Shown: positions 24,841-34,146 of the stretch, in pieces | Position numbering within the stretch: the first letter of the stretch is position 1 | Layout of the letters: each line of letters starts with the position of its first letter | Source: Microbacterium hatanonis | GTDB taxonomy: Bacteria; Actinomycetota; Actinomycetes; Actinomycetales; Microbacteriaceae | Reading direction: 5' to 3' | Length of the DNA stretch: 64,000 bases | Assembly: GCF_008017415.1 (NCBI RefSeq) | Contig: NZ_VRSV01000002.1 | Location: 186,001-250,000 of the forward strand | Made by a program: the position numbers and the translations under genes | The notes under the pieces: model-generated | Told to the model about the DNA's origin: nothing | What the model saw: the letters and a program-made list of their open reading frames with translations, nothing else | Databases searched by the model: none

Positions 24841-25614
24841 CTAGCGCGAGGGCAGTGTCAGGATCTCGGCACCCGAATCGGTGATCGCGACCGTGTGCTC
24901 GCTGTGCGCGGTGCGCGCGCCCGTCGCGCTGCGGAGGGTCCAGCCGTCGGGGTCGGTCACGAGCTCTGCCGTGTCGGCCATGACCCAGGGCTCGAGCGCG
25001 AGCAGGAGGCCCGGGCGCAGCGCGTAGCCGCGGCCGGGGCGACCGGTGTTGGCGACATGGGGCTCCTGGTGCATGGTCGATCCGATGCCGTGCCCGCCGA
25101 ACTCGACGTTCACGGGGTACCCCGCGTCTTTCAGCACCGTGCCGATCGCGCGCGAGATGTCGCCGACCTTGGCACCCGGACGGGCGGCGGCGATACCGGC
25201 CGCCAACGCGCGCTCGGTCGCATCGATCAGCGCCAGGTCGTCGGCCGACCGCGTCTCGCCGACGATGAAGCTGATGGCGGAGTCGGCGGCGATGCCGCCC
25301 TTCACCACGGCGAGGTCGAGCGTGAGCAGATCGCCGTCGGCGAGGGCGTAGTCGTGCGGCAGACCGTGCAGCACGGCGTCGTTGACGGCGGTGCAGATGT
25401 AGTGACCGAACGGCCCGCGGCCGAACGACGGCGCGTAGTCGACGTAGCACGACGTCGCGCCCGCCTCGACGATCATCTCCTGCGCCCACCGGTCGATCTC
25501 GAGCAGATTCGTGCCGACGACGGCGCGGTCCTTAATGGTGTGGAGGATGTCGGCGACGAGGGCGCCGGTCACCCGCGCGCGGCTGATCTGGTCGGGGTTC
25601 AGGATCTCAATCAC
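24841..25614 (-). CDS. map: Type I methionine aminopeptidase
   Basis: 257 residues with pita-bread-fold metal ligands in place: D in LTLDLAVVKGGIAADSA (two Asp), H in GGHGIGSTMHQEPHV, E in LLALEPWV and E in AHSEHTVAI. It removes N-terminal Met from nascent proteins. Actinobacteria often have several map paralogues and this one stands alone rather than in the usual ribosomal-protein/adk cluster, so it may be the accessory copy. Start is GTG 25614, fixed by TATAGT six bases upstream. The gene is divergent from the small Xre regulator. Confidence 0.92.
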   Translation of the reverse strand: MIEILNPDQISRARVTGALVADILHTIKDRAVVGTNLLEIDRWAQEMIVEAGATSCYVDYAPSFGRGPFGHYICTAVNDAVLHGLPHDYALADGDLLTLDLAVVKGGIAADSAISFIVGETRSADDLALIDATERALAAGIAAARPGAKVGDISRAIGTVLKDAGYPVNVEFGGHGIGSTMHQEPHVANTGRPGRGYALRPGLLLALEPWVMADTAELVTDPDGWTLRSATGARTAHSEHTVAITDSGAEILTLPSR

Positions 25615-25620
25615 CCAATA

Positions 25621-25626
25621 ACTATA
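25621..25626 (-). promoter_or_regulatory. -10 hexamer TATAGT of map (leaderless)
   Basis: TATAGT on the minus strand, six bases before the GTG start of map. Confidence 0.65.
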
Positions 25627-25645
25627 CCGGCCATATCATCCCGTC

Positions 25646-25651
25646 TACACT
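25646..25651 (+). promoter_or_regulatory. -10 hexamer TACACT of the Xre gene (leaderless)
   Basis: TACACT, seven bases before ATG 25659; back to back with the map promoter. Confidence 0.6.
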
Positions 25652-25658
25652 CGAGGCC

Positions 25659-25934
25659 ATGGTCAGACTGCCTCTCAGCCCCGAGGAGATCGAACGCGGG
25701 CGACGCCTCGGCACGCTCCTTCGGCAGGCCCGCGCCGGACGCCCGATGCTCGACGTCGCCCTCGACGCGGGCGTCTCGCCCGAGACCCTCCGCAAGATCG
25801 AGTCGGGCCGCATCGCGACCCCCGCGTTTCCGACCATCGCCGCGATCGCGGGAGTGCTGAACCTCTCCCTCGACGAGGTCTGGGCCGAGGTCAACGTCGG
25901 CGCATCCGCCGCGCAGCATCCCGTCGCGTCCTGA
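25659..25934 (+). CDS. Small Xre-family HTH regulator
   Basis: 91 residues, almost entirely one HTH_3 domain: RRLGTLLRQARAGRPMLDVA (helices 1-2), GVSPETLRKIESGRIATPAF (recognition region) and TIAAIAGVLNLSLDEVWAEV. It has a short tail and no sensor domain. It is divergent from map with overlapping promoter space of 44 bases between the two start codons, so control of map, itself or both is possible; no operator stands out. The last codons carry the GCAGCATCC word. A tandem 19-bp repeat follows its stop. Confidence 0.88.
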   Translation: MVRLPLSPEEIERGRRLGTLLRQARAGRPMLDVALDAGVSPETLRKIESGRIATPAFPTIAAIAGVLNLSLDEVWAEVNVGASAAQHPVAS

Positions 25935-25942
25935 GCGCCCGT

Positions 25943-26024
25943 CGCCCGAGCGCACGGGTTGCGCCCGAGCGCACGGGTTGTGCGCGTACCCGGGCCGTGT
26001 GGTCGGGGTGAAGCCGTGCGCTCG
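25943..26024. repeat. Tandem 19-bp direct repeat plus inverted copy between convergent genes
   Basis: CGCCCGAGCGCACGGGTTG occurs twice head to tail (25943-25961, 25962-25980), exactly. CCGTGCGCTCG at 26014-26024 is the exact complement of CGAGCGCACGG in each copy, so either copy can form an 11-bp hairpin and may act as bidirectional terminator for the Xre and VanZ genes. Confidence 0.75.
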
Positions 26025-26030
26025 CGAGAC

Positions 26031-27095
26031 CTACTCGACGCGCGCCGACGCCTCGCGCTCGTCGACGACGCGGGCACCGAAGACGCCGGGGAGTCCTCGA
26101 CCGTCGCGGAACGCGAACAGCATCACCGCGGTCGCGACGACGAACGGCAGCGCCAGGAGGCTCCACGGATCGGGCAGGGCGTCGAGCAGCGTGTACCCGC
26201 TGACGCCGGTGATCCACCGCACCGGACGGGCGAGCCACGTCGGCAGCACCCCTCCCGAGAACCGCAGACGCACGGCGAGGTCGCCGACCGAGCGCCCGGT
26301 GACCAGGATCACCGCGAGCCAGAGGCCGGTGCCGACGACGAGACCGCTCACCGTGGCGGGCGTGCTGTCCAGGACGGCCTCCCGATCGCCCACGACGAAC
26401 TGCAGCCACAGCTGCACGACGATACCGACGGCCGATATGACGAGCCCCAGGCCCACCGCGTCGCACAGCATGCCGAGCGCCCGGCGCCGACGGGTCACGG
26501 GGCGCGGGACGTCGGCGTCCGCAGCGCGTTCGACCCCGCGCAGTCGGGAGGGGACGACGAGCGCGAAGAGCGAACCGGCCACGGCGCCGAGGGTGTTGGT
26601 GAGCATGTCGTCGACGTCGAAGACCCGGTACGCGCAGGGGTGGATGCCCCAGACTCCCGTCACCTGGGTGGTCTCGACGAACGCCGAGGTGCCGAGGCCG
26701 ACGAGGAGGGCGACGAGGATGCCGCGGCCGCCGAGCACGCGCAGGAAGAATCCGAGCGGCACGAACAGCAGCACGTTCAGCACGAGCTGGAGGATGGCCG
26801 GGTCGGTCACGAACGGACCGGGCCGGCGCGCAGCGCCCCGGACGTCGTCGATGAAGGCCCAGATGTCGAGGTTCACCCCGGCGCACCGCATCGTGTCGGG
26901 GTCGGGGAGCGGGAGGAGCGTGTACGTCCAGATCGCCCAGAAGTACACCAGCGCCAGGGCCCACAGGACGGCCCTGCCGGCGGTCAGCCGGCCGCGCCGC
27001 CGATAGCTGACCGCGACGAAGGGGACGAACAGCAGGAACCCGGCGAAGCCCCCGGCGAGGATCGCGAGGATGCCGTTGCGCACCTGTTCATCCAC
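26031..27095 (-). CDS. VanZ-like / RDD membrane protein
   Basis: 354 residues with about eight hydrophobic segments. The N-terminal half is VanZ-like: YTLLPLPDP after helix 2, NVLLFVPLGFFL, ETTQV and the DVDDMLTNTLGAVAG motif typical of the family. The C-terminal half resembles an RDD-type domain (RRRRALGMLCDAVGLGLVI, GRSVGDLAVRLR). VanZ homologues are linked to glycopeptide or lipoglycopeptide tolerance, but no van genes are present, so no resistance role should be assumed. Start is GTG 27095, set by TAGACT six bases upstream. It is a single-gene unit convergent with xre. Confidence 0.85.
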   Translation of the reverse strand: MDEQVRNGILAILAGGFAGFLLFVPFVAVSYRRRGRLTAGRAVLWALALVYFWAIWTYTLLPLPDPDTMRCAGVNLDIWAFIDDVRGAARRPGPFVTDPAILQLVLNVLLFVPLGFFLRVLGGRGILVALLVGLGTSAFVETTQVTGVWGIHPCAYRVFDVDDMLTNTLGAVAGSLFALVVPSRLRGVERAADADVPRPVTRRRRALGMLCDAVGLGLVISAVGIVVQLWLQFVVGDREAVLDSTPATVSGLVVGTGLWLAVILVTGRSVGDLAVRLRFSGGVLPTWLARPVRWITGVSGYTLLDALPDPWSLLALPFVVATAVMLFAFRDGRGLPGVFGARVVDEREASARVE

Positions 27096-27101
27096 CCTGC
27101 G

Positions 27102-27107
27102 AGTCTA
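27102..27107 (-). promoter_or_regulatory. -10 hexamer TAGACT of the VanZ gene (leaderless)
   Basis: TAGACT on the minus strand, six bases before GTG 27095. Confidence 0.6.
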
Positions 27108-27112
27108 TGGAT

Positions 27113-27151
27113 CTCCAGGTCGCGCGACGATCGCCGCCGCGCGACCTGGAG
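27113..27151 (-). terminator. 14-bp perfect hairpin after the MHS transporter
   Basis: CTCCAGGTCGCGCG (27113-27126) pairs exactly with CGCGCGACCTGGAG (27138-27151), 11-base loop, three bases after the MHS stop on the minus strand. It lies immediately upstream of the VanZ promoter and insulates it. Confidence 0.8.
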
Positions 27152-27154
27152 GGC

Positions 27155-28519
27155 TCAGTTCGCGCGCACCGCGGTGGGCGCAGCATCCGTCGACGTCGCA
27201 CCGTCGACGTCGGCGCGGTGCAGCGTCTCGGGCAGGAACGCGATGCCGACGAGGCCGATGATGCTCAGCCCGACCAGGTACGCCGCGACGAGCCAGGGCG
27301 CGCCTCCCGCCAGAGCGACGAGCGCGGTCGCGACCAGGGGCGCGGTTCCGCCGACGAGCGCGGCGGGGATCTCGCGCGAGATCGCGATGCCGCTCCAGCG
27401 CATGCGCGTGGGGAACAGTTCGGCGAGCATCGCGGCGCTGACGCCGATCGTCGCGCCCTGCACGATGGCGAGGCCGAGGATCAGCCCGAGCGCGACGAGC
27501 ACCGAGTTCTCGGTCTGGAAGAGGAAGAACATCGGGAACGCGAACGCGATGGCGAAGATCGCCGCTCCGATGAGCACGGGCTTGCGGCCGATGCGGTCGG
27601 CCAGGCGACCGAAGCCGAGGGTGGCCGGGATCGTCAGGAGCTCCGCGACGATCAGTCCGATGAGCGCGTGCGTGGGATTCACCGAGAGGGTGCCCGTCGT
27701 GTACGACAGCGAGAACGTCTGCACGACGTAGACCCACGGCAGCGCGAAGACGAACAGCGCCATCCCGGCCAGCAGCGTGCGCCAGTGCGACTTCACGGCC
27801 ATCGCGAGCGGCGCTCGAGACACCGTGCCGTCGCGCTCGGCGGCCTCGAACGCCGCGGTCTCCTTCACCCGGAGGCGGAAGTAGAGGGCGAAGCCGACGA
27901 TGACGATGCTCGCGATGAACGGGATGCGCCAGCCCCACGCCTGGAACTGCTCGATGGGCAGCAGGCTGATGAGGGCGAACGTCGCCGTCGCCAGAGCCAT
28001 GCCGATGTAGACGGATGCTCCGGGGAACCCCGCGATGAAGGCGCGGTTGCGCGTGGTCGACGACTCGCTGGCCATCGTCATCGCCCCGGCGAATTCCGCT
28101 CCGGCGCCCGCGCCCTGGAAGAGGCGCAGGATGATGAGGCAGATCGGCGCCCAGATGCCGATGGTCTCGGCGGTCGGGAGCAGTCCGATGATGGTGGTGG
28201 CGATGCCCATCATGAGCAGGGTGGCGAGCAGGGTCGCCTTGCGTCCGATCCGGTCGCCGTAGTGGGCGAAGATCAGCCCTCCGATGGGACGCGCACCGAA
28301 TCCGACGGCGAACGTGGCGAATGCTCCGAGAAGCCCCGCGAACTCTCCTCCGCCCGGGAAGAAGAGGGGAGCGAACACGAGCGCCGAGGCCAGCCCGTAG
28401 AGGGTGAAGTCGTACCACTCGATGACCGTGCCGACCGAGCTCCCGATCACGGCGCGACGACGCTGCGATCGCGAATCCAATCCCGACCGATCGATGTCGT
28501 CTGCGATGTCGATGTCCAT
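27155..28519 (-). CDS. MHS-family MFS transporter (organic acid:H+ symporter)
   Basis: 454 residues with 12 membrane helices. The Metabolite:H+ Symporter signature opens the protein: IGSSVGTVIEWYDFTLYG at about residues 26-43, followed by GARPIGGLIFAHYGDRIGRK and the helix 4-5 RLFQGAGAGAEFAGAM motif. Relatives carry citrate, alpha-ketoglutarate, shikimate, proline/betaine and similar compounds. AGAGGAG stands five bases before ATG 28519. It is divergent from the PucR-type regulator and lies next to the HMG-CoA operon, so mevalonate, 3-hydroxy-3-methylglutarate or a related branched acid is a reasonable cargo guess. TAACCT at 28583-28588 (minus strand) is a possible -10 with a 55-60 base leader. 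Confidence 0.87.
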   Translation of the reverse strand: MDIDIADDIDRSGLDSRSQRRRAVIGSSVGTVIEWYDFTLYGLASALVFAPLFFPGGGEFAGLLGAFATFAVGFGARPIGGLIFAHYGDRIGRKATLLATLLMMGIATTIIGLLPTAETIGIWAPICLIILRLFQGAGAGAEFAGAMTMASESSTTRNRAFIAGFPGASVYIGMALATATFALISLLPIEQFQAWGWRIPFIASIVIVGFALYFRLRVKETAAFEAAERDGTVSRAPLAMAVKSHWRTLLAGMALFVFALPWVYVVQTFSLSYTTGTLSVNPTHALIGLIVAELLTIPATLGFGRLADRIGRKPVLIGAAIFAIAFAFPMFFLFQTENSVLVALGLILGLAIVQGATIGVSAAMLAELFPTRMRWSGIAISREIPAALVGGTAPLVATALVALAGGAPWLVAAYLVGLSIIGLVGIAFLPETLHRADVDGATSTDAAPTAVRAN

Positions 28520-28635
28520 GACACTCCTCTGTGTACGGGCCGCGCGGACGCGTGGGCGGGCCTCGGTGGCCGATCCGCCACCAGGTTAGGCAGAGCGGCC
28601 TCCCGCTCGTCATGTGCGCTGACCACACGGCAGCC

Positions 28636-28656
28636 GCCCATTGATGAACAATGGGC
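28636..28656. promoter_or_regulatory. Inverted repeat at the start of the PucR-type regulator
   Basis: GCCCATTG (28636-28643), five bases, CAATGGGC (28649-28656): perfect 8-bp arms ending two bases before ATG 28659. It is suited to autoregulation or to control of the divergent MHS gene. Confidence 0.6.
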
Positions 28657-28658
28657 AC

Positions 28659-30554
28659 ATGCCTTCTCCCTCCGCCCCGCTCGACGCCGAGGCCGCGAGG
28701 CTGCTGGTCGCCGCCGTCACCGGCACCTCGCCCGAGGCCGTCGAGCGCGTGGGCGGGCTCCCCGGCGCCGAGGGGTTCCTCCCCGCCGTTCAGGCGGCTC
28801 GGCGCGAGGTCGAGGGCCTGCGCCGACGCGAGAACGAGCTCTCGGCGCTGTTCTCCAGCGCCCGCGAGCTCGCGGGCGTCCGCGACACCGACGCGGTGCT
28901 CCGCCGGCTCGTCGAGCGCGCCCACGAAATGCTCGGCTCCGACGTCACGTACCTCTCCGACCTCGATCCCATCACGGGCGCCCTCCGCGTCCGCGCCACG
29001 TACGGGGCGGTCACCGCGGCGTTCCGCGAGCTCGTCGTCCCGCCCGGACGAGGACTCGTCGGGGCGATCGTGGAGACCGGCGCACCGCTCGCGGTGAGCC
29101 GGTACGACGATTACGCCTCCGACCGGCACGAACCGGTCGTCGACGACGCCGTCGACGCCGAGGGGATCGTGTCGATGCTCGGCGTACCCCTGCGCACCGA
29201 GACGGCGGTGCTCGGCGTGCTCTTCGTGGCCATGCGGCAGGAGAGGGCGTTCTCGCCCGATCAGATCGCACTGCTGTCGGCGCTCGCCGACCACGCGTCG
29301 GTCGTGCTGCAGACCGCCGGTACGCTCCGGTCGCTGCAGAGGTCGGAGGAGGAGGCCCGTGCCGCGCTGGAGCAGCTCTCGTCCCACCTCGTCGAGCGCG
29401 ACCGCGCCAACACCGTGCACCAGCAGTTGGTCTCCGCGGTCCTGGGCGGCGGGGGCTTCACGCGCATCGCCGAGACCCTCGCCGACACCCTCGGCCGCGC
29501 CGTGCGGATCGTCGACGAGCGCGGCGATCAGCGCGCGGCGGTCGGAGACACCGACGGCCTCTCCCGCGACGACGCCGGAGCCGCCCTCGCCGCCGCCGCG
29601 GAGACCAGCCGGGGTTCCGGTCACGCCGAGCCCATCGCCTCCCCGTCGGGTCAGCGCGTGGTCGCGGCACTCGCGGCCGGCACGCGGTCGTTCGGGGCGG
29701 TGCACATCGAGGCCGGCGCGTTCGAGCTCGGCGCCGTCGACCTGCGCACCGTCGAGCGGGCGGCACAGGTGGGCGCCCTGCTCGCCCTGTCGGAGGAGGC
29801 CGTGGCCGAGTCGCAGCAGCGCCAGCACCTCGACCTCGTCGCCGACATCGTGCGCGATGCCACCGAACGACGCGGCGATGTCGCCGCGCGTCTGCGACGC
29901 CTCGGTCTCGACCTCGACACTCTCGACCGCCTTCTCCTCGTCGTCGTCCCCGGCGACCGAAGACTCGACGCCCTGAGGCTGCTCACCCGGCGGATCGGCG
30001 CCTCCGGCCTCGTGGGCGACATCGACGGCACCCTCGTCGTCCTCGCGGACGGTGCACGGACGCAGCCGGATGCTGCGGCCACCCGACGGGCGGTCGGCGA
30101 CCTCGTCGGCGCATCGGTCATCGTGGTCGAGGGTCCGCGCACGGGGGCGATCGGGAAGCGCTACGACCTCGCCCGGCGGGCTCTGCGCATCGTCGGCGCC
30201 CTCGGCATCGCCGACGGCGCCGTCACGACGGACGAGCTCCTCCCCTACGCGGCCGTCCTCGACGCCGACCAGGCCGCGCTCCAGGGCTTCCTCGACGCGG
30301 CCATCGGCCCGGTGCGCGCGTACGACGCGGAACGCGGCACGGAACTGCTGGCCACGCTCCGCGCGTTCGTGCGGCACGGCGGCAGTCCGACACGCGCGGC
30401 GCGTGCGCTGGTGTTCCACCCGAACACCATCCTCCAACGACTCGAACGCCTCGACCGCGTGCTCGGCGAGGGCTGGCGCGCCGACGAGAGGCTGTTCCGG
30501 CTGTCGCTGGCCGTGAGGCTCGATGAGCTGCGGGAACAGCTCGGATCGCGCTAG
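28659..30554 (+). CDS. GAF-domain, PucR/CdaR-type transcriptional regulator
   Basis: 631 residues. A GAF domain spans about residues 70-205 (SSARELAGVRDTDAVLRRLV to ALADHASVVLQTA) and a coiled-coil-like stretch follows. The C-terminus is a PucR HTH_30 domain: FVRHGGSPTRAARALVFHPNTILQRLERLD at about 577-606. Despite the PucR fold it adjoins the HMG-CoA genes, not the purine genes. It is divergent from the MHS transporter and upstream of mvaA in the same direction, so it is the likely activator of both. Start ATG 28659 is preferred; ATG 28644 and TTG 28641 are in frame but fall inside the inverted repeat. No ribosome-binding site is clear. Confidence 0.87.
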   Translation: MPSPSAPLDAEAARLLVAAVTGTSPEAVERVGGLPGAEGFLPAVQAARREVEGLRRRENELSALFSSARELAGVRDTDAVLRRLVERAHEMLGSDVTYLSDLDPITGALRVRATYGAVTAAFRELVVPPGRGLVGAIVETGAPLAVSRYDDYASDRHEPVVDDAVDAEGIVSMLGVPLRTETAVLGVLFVAMRQERAFSPDQIALLSALADHASVVLQTAGTLRSLQRSEEEARAALEQLSSHLVERDRANTVHQQLVSAVLGGGGFTRIAETLADTLGRAVRIVDERGDQRAAVGDTDGLSRDDAGAALAAAAETSRGSGHAEPIASPSGQRVVAALAAGTRSFGAVHIEAGAFELGAVDLRTVERAAQVGALLALSEEAVAESQQRQHLDLVADIVRDATERRGDVAARLRRLGLDLDTLDRLLLVVVPGDRRLDALRLLTRRIGASGLVGDIDGTLVVLADGARTQPDAAATRRAVGDLVGASVIVVEGPRTGAIGKRYDLARRALRIVGALGIADGAVTTDELLPYAAVLDADQAALQGFLDAAIGPVRAYDAERGTELLATLRAFVRHGGSPTRAARALVFHPNTILQRLERLDRVLGEGWRADERLFRLSLAVRLDELREQLGSR

Positions 30555-30601
30555 CTCGATGAGGTGTGCCCAACACCCACTTGTGAGCCGCCTCGATGAG
30601 G
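30555..30601 (+). promoter_or_regulatory. Two direct repeats CTCGATGAGG upstream of mvaA
   Basis: CTCGATGAGG at 30555-30564 and 30592-30601, 37 bases apart start to start. They lie at about -92 and -55 relative to the start expected from TAGGCT, a normal layout for activator sites. Confidence 0.5.
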
Positions 30602-30634
30602 CAACGTGACATAGTTCGACCCGGGTGACCTCCC

Positions 30635-30640
30635 TAGGCT
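30635..30640 (+). promoter_or_regulatory. -10 hexamer TAGGCT of the mvaA operon
   Basis: TAGGCT 43 bases before GTG 30684; no recognisable -35, as in activator-dependent promoters. Unlike most units here, this one has a leader with GAGGAGG. Confidence 0.5.
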
Positions 30641-30683
30641 GAGAGCCGACGCGACCGCGAGGCCGCGCGAACGAGGAGGATCA

Positions 30684-31951
<1,268 letters not shown>

Positions 31952-31955
<4 letters not shown>

Positions 31956-32926
31956 GCGGATCGCCGCAACCGGTGCGCGTGCCGCTCGACGGCCTGCCCG
32001 CGCGGGTCACCGTCTACGAGGTCGGCCCGCGCGACGGACTGCAGGCCGAGACCGACCTCGTCCCCACCGCCGCCAAGGTGGAGCTCTGCCACCGGCTGTA
32101 CGACGCCGGTGTGCGCGACCTCGAGGTGACGAGCTTCGTGCCGCCGTCGTGGATCCCGCAGCTCGCCGACGCCGCCGACGTGGTCGCCGCGCTCGACGTC
32201 GCCCCAGGCTCGCGCGCCGTCGCGCTCGTGCCTAACCTGCGCGGCCTCGAGCGCGCGTGGCAGAGCGGCCTCGACGACGTCGCGGTCGTCGTCAGCGCGA
32301 CCGAGGCGTTCGCCCGGGCGAATCTGAACACCGACCGGGCGACCGCGGTCGCCCGGTCCGTTGAGACCACCCGCGCCGCCCGATCGCAGGGCACGCGCGT
32401 GCGGGGCTACGTCTCGATGGCGTTCGGCGACCCCTGGGAGGGCGAGGTCGCAGTCGAGGCGGTCGTGTCCGCCGCCGTCGCGCTCCACGCCGCCGGGTGC
32501 ACCACCGTCGCCCTCGGCGACACGATCGGGGTCGCGACCCCCGGCCAGATCGCCCGCGTCGTCGGCGCGGTTCTCGACGCCGGCGTTCCGGTGGCGGGTC
32601 TCGCGCTGCATCTGCACGACACGTACGGTCAGTCGCTCTCGAACGTGCTCGAGGCGCTGCGCATGGGCGTCGCCGAGTTCGACTCGTCGGTCGGCGGCCT
32701 CGGCCGATGCCCCTATGCGAAAGGCGCGACCGGCAACCTCGCGACCGAAGACCTCGTCTGGATGCTGCACGGCCTCGGCATCGAGACAGGCCTCGACCTC
32801 GACGCGCTGGCCGCCACCACCGCCTGGCTCGCCGGCGTACGCGGGCGCCCCGCCCCCTCCCGCGTCGCGCGGGCCCTGAACGCCGCGACCACCGATCCCG
32901 CCACCCAGGAAGCCCCCGCCACATGA
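31952..32926 (+). CDS. mvaB: Hydroxymethylglutaryl-CoA lyase family protein
   Basis: 324-residue HMGL-like TIM-barrel lyase. The key signatures are VYEVGPRDGLQAE (catalytic Arg-Asp), TSFVPPSWIPQLAD, the metal-binding HLHDTYGQSLSN and the cysteine loop GGLGRCPYAKGATGN. It cleaves HMG-CoA to acetyl-CoA and acetoacetate. The same fold includes R-citramalyl-CoA lyases, a relevant alternative given the CoA-transferase and hydratase that follow. ATG 31952 overlaps the mvaA stop; its own stop overlaps the CoA-transferase ATG. The 5' end codes for a short leader before the barrel begins, with no targeting signal. Confidence 0.9.
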
Positions 32927-34146
32927 GCCTCCCCACCACCCCCGGCGCCCTCAGCGGCGTGCTCGTCCTCGACCTCTCGCGCGTGCTCGCGGGGCCGTTC
33001 GCCGCCCAGATGTTCGCCGACTTCGGAGCGACCGTCGTCAAGATCGAGAACCCGCGCGACCCCGACGTCGCCCGCGGCTTCCCGCCGTACCTGCGCGACG
33101 GCGAGGAGGAGTTCAGCGGCTACTACGGCCAGTACAACCGCGGCAAGCTCGGAATGGCCCTCGACCTCGCCGCCCCCGGCGGGGCCGACGTGCTGAAAGA
33201 CCTCGTCGCGAAGGCCGACGTGCTGGTCGAGAACTTCCGCCCCGGCACGATGGCGAAGCTCGGACTCGGATACGAGGTGCTGCGCGAGATCAACCCGCGA
33301 CTGGTCTACCTCGCCATCTCCGGCTACGGCCAGACCGGGTCGCGCAGCCGCCGCCCGGCCTTCGACAACACCGCCCAGGCCGCCGGCGGCATGTGGTCGA
33401 TGAACGGCTACCCCGACCAGCCGCCGGTCCGCGTCGGCGTGACCATCGGCGATCTCTCGGCGTCCCTGTTCGGCGTCATCGGAGCACTGGCGGCACTGCG
33501 GCACGCCGAGCGCACCGGCGTGGGCCAGCTCGTCGACGTCGCCCAGGTCGACAGCATCCTCGCCCTCACCGAGACAGCCGTCGTCGACTACACCGTGGAC
33601 GGGAAGGTCGCGAGCCCGGCGGGCAACGCGCACGCCTGGGTCCGGCCCTACGAGCTCTTCGACTGCGCCGACGGCCAGGTGTTCTTCGGTGCCTACACCG
33701 ACAAGCTGTGGCGCGCGGCGTGCGACCTGTTCGGCACGCCCGAGGTCGCGTCCGACCCCGAGATCGACACGATGCGCAAGAGATTCGACGCCGAGGTCTA
33801 CGAGCGGCGGGTGAAGCCGATCGTCGCCGGATGGGTCGCGAGTCGCACGAAGGCGGAGCTGGAAGACCTCGCCGGCGACGTCGTGCCCCTCACGGCGATC
33901 AAGACGATCGGCGAGGTCGTCGACGACCCCGGCACGGCGGAACGCGACATGGTCGTCTCGGCCGACTACGGCGATCTGGGCACGCTCCGCATGTTCGGCC
34001 AGCCCGTCAAGCTCAGCGAGACCCCCGCGCTGCCCGCCCGCCCCGCGAACCGCTTCGCCGAGCACGCCGACGCGGTGCTGACCGGTGTCGCGGGCTACGA
34101 CGCGGCGCGCATCGCCGACCTGCGCTCCACCGGGGCGCTGCCGTGA
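32923..34146 (+). CDS. Class III (CaiB/BaiF/FRC-type) CoA-transferase
   Basis: 407 residues. FRC-family features: VLDLSRVLAGPFAAQMFADFGATVVKIE at the N-terminus, LVENFRPGTMAKLGLGYEVL, AISGYGQTGSRSRRPAFDNTAQAAGGM with the catalytic Asp (AFD), and a C-terminal VPLTAIKTIGEV. Such enzymes move CoA between dicarboxylates, for example succinyl-CoA with glutarate, HMG, citramalate, mesaconate or itaconate. Placed between HMG-CoA lyase and a mesaconyl-CoA-hydratase-like protein, it may activate free 3-hydroxy-3-methylglutarate or a C5 dicarboxylate. ATGA overlap with mvaB and GTGA overlap with the next gene mean one coupled operon. The donor/acceptor pair is not decidable by eye. Confidence 0.9.
   Translation: MSLPTTPGALSGVLVLDLSRVLAGPFAAQMFADFGATVVKIENPRDPDVARGFPPYLRDGEEEFSGYYGQYNRGKLGMALDLAAPGGADVLKDLVAKADVLVENFRPGTMAKLGLGYEVLREINPRLVYLAISGYGQTGSRSRRPAFDNTAQAAGGMWSMNGYPDQPPVRVGVTIGDLSASLFGVIGALAALRHAERTGVGQLVDVAQVDSILALTETAVVDYTVDGKVASPAGNAHAWVRPYELFDCADGQVFFGAYTDKLWRAACDLFGTPEVASDPEIDTMRKRFDAEVYERRVKPIVAGWVASRTKAELEDLAGDVVPLTAIKTIGEVVDDPGTAERDMVVSADYGDLGTLRMFGQPVKLSETPALPARPANRFAEHADAVLTGVAGYDAARIADLRSTGALP

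Noticed and set aside
26031..27095. Glycopeptide resistance gene (VanZ)
   Set aside because: VanZ-like folds are common in actinobacteria without resistance; no vanHAX or vanRS genes are present.
28641..28658. TTG 28641 or ATG 28644 as start of the PucR-type regulator
   Set aside because: Both fall inside the 28636-28656 inverted repeat and lack a ribosome-binding site; ATG 28659 is the simpler choice, though not proven.
27107..30526. 1139-codon plus-strand and 1110-codon minus-strand open frames over the MHS and PucR genes
   Set aside because: Shadow frames with low-complexity charged composition; the MHS and GAF/PucR proteins explain the region.
28659..30554. PucR-type regulator as controller of the urate/allantoin operons
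   Set aside because: The PucR label refers to the C-terminal HTH fold only. The gene is over 16 kb from the ureide genes and lies inside the HMG-CoA locus.
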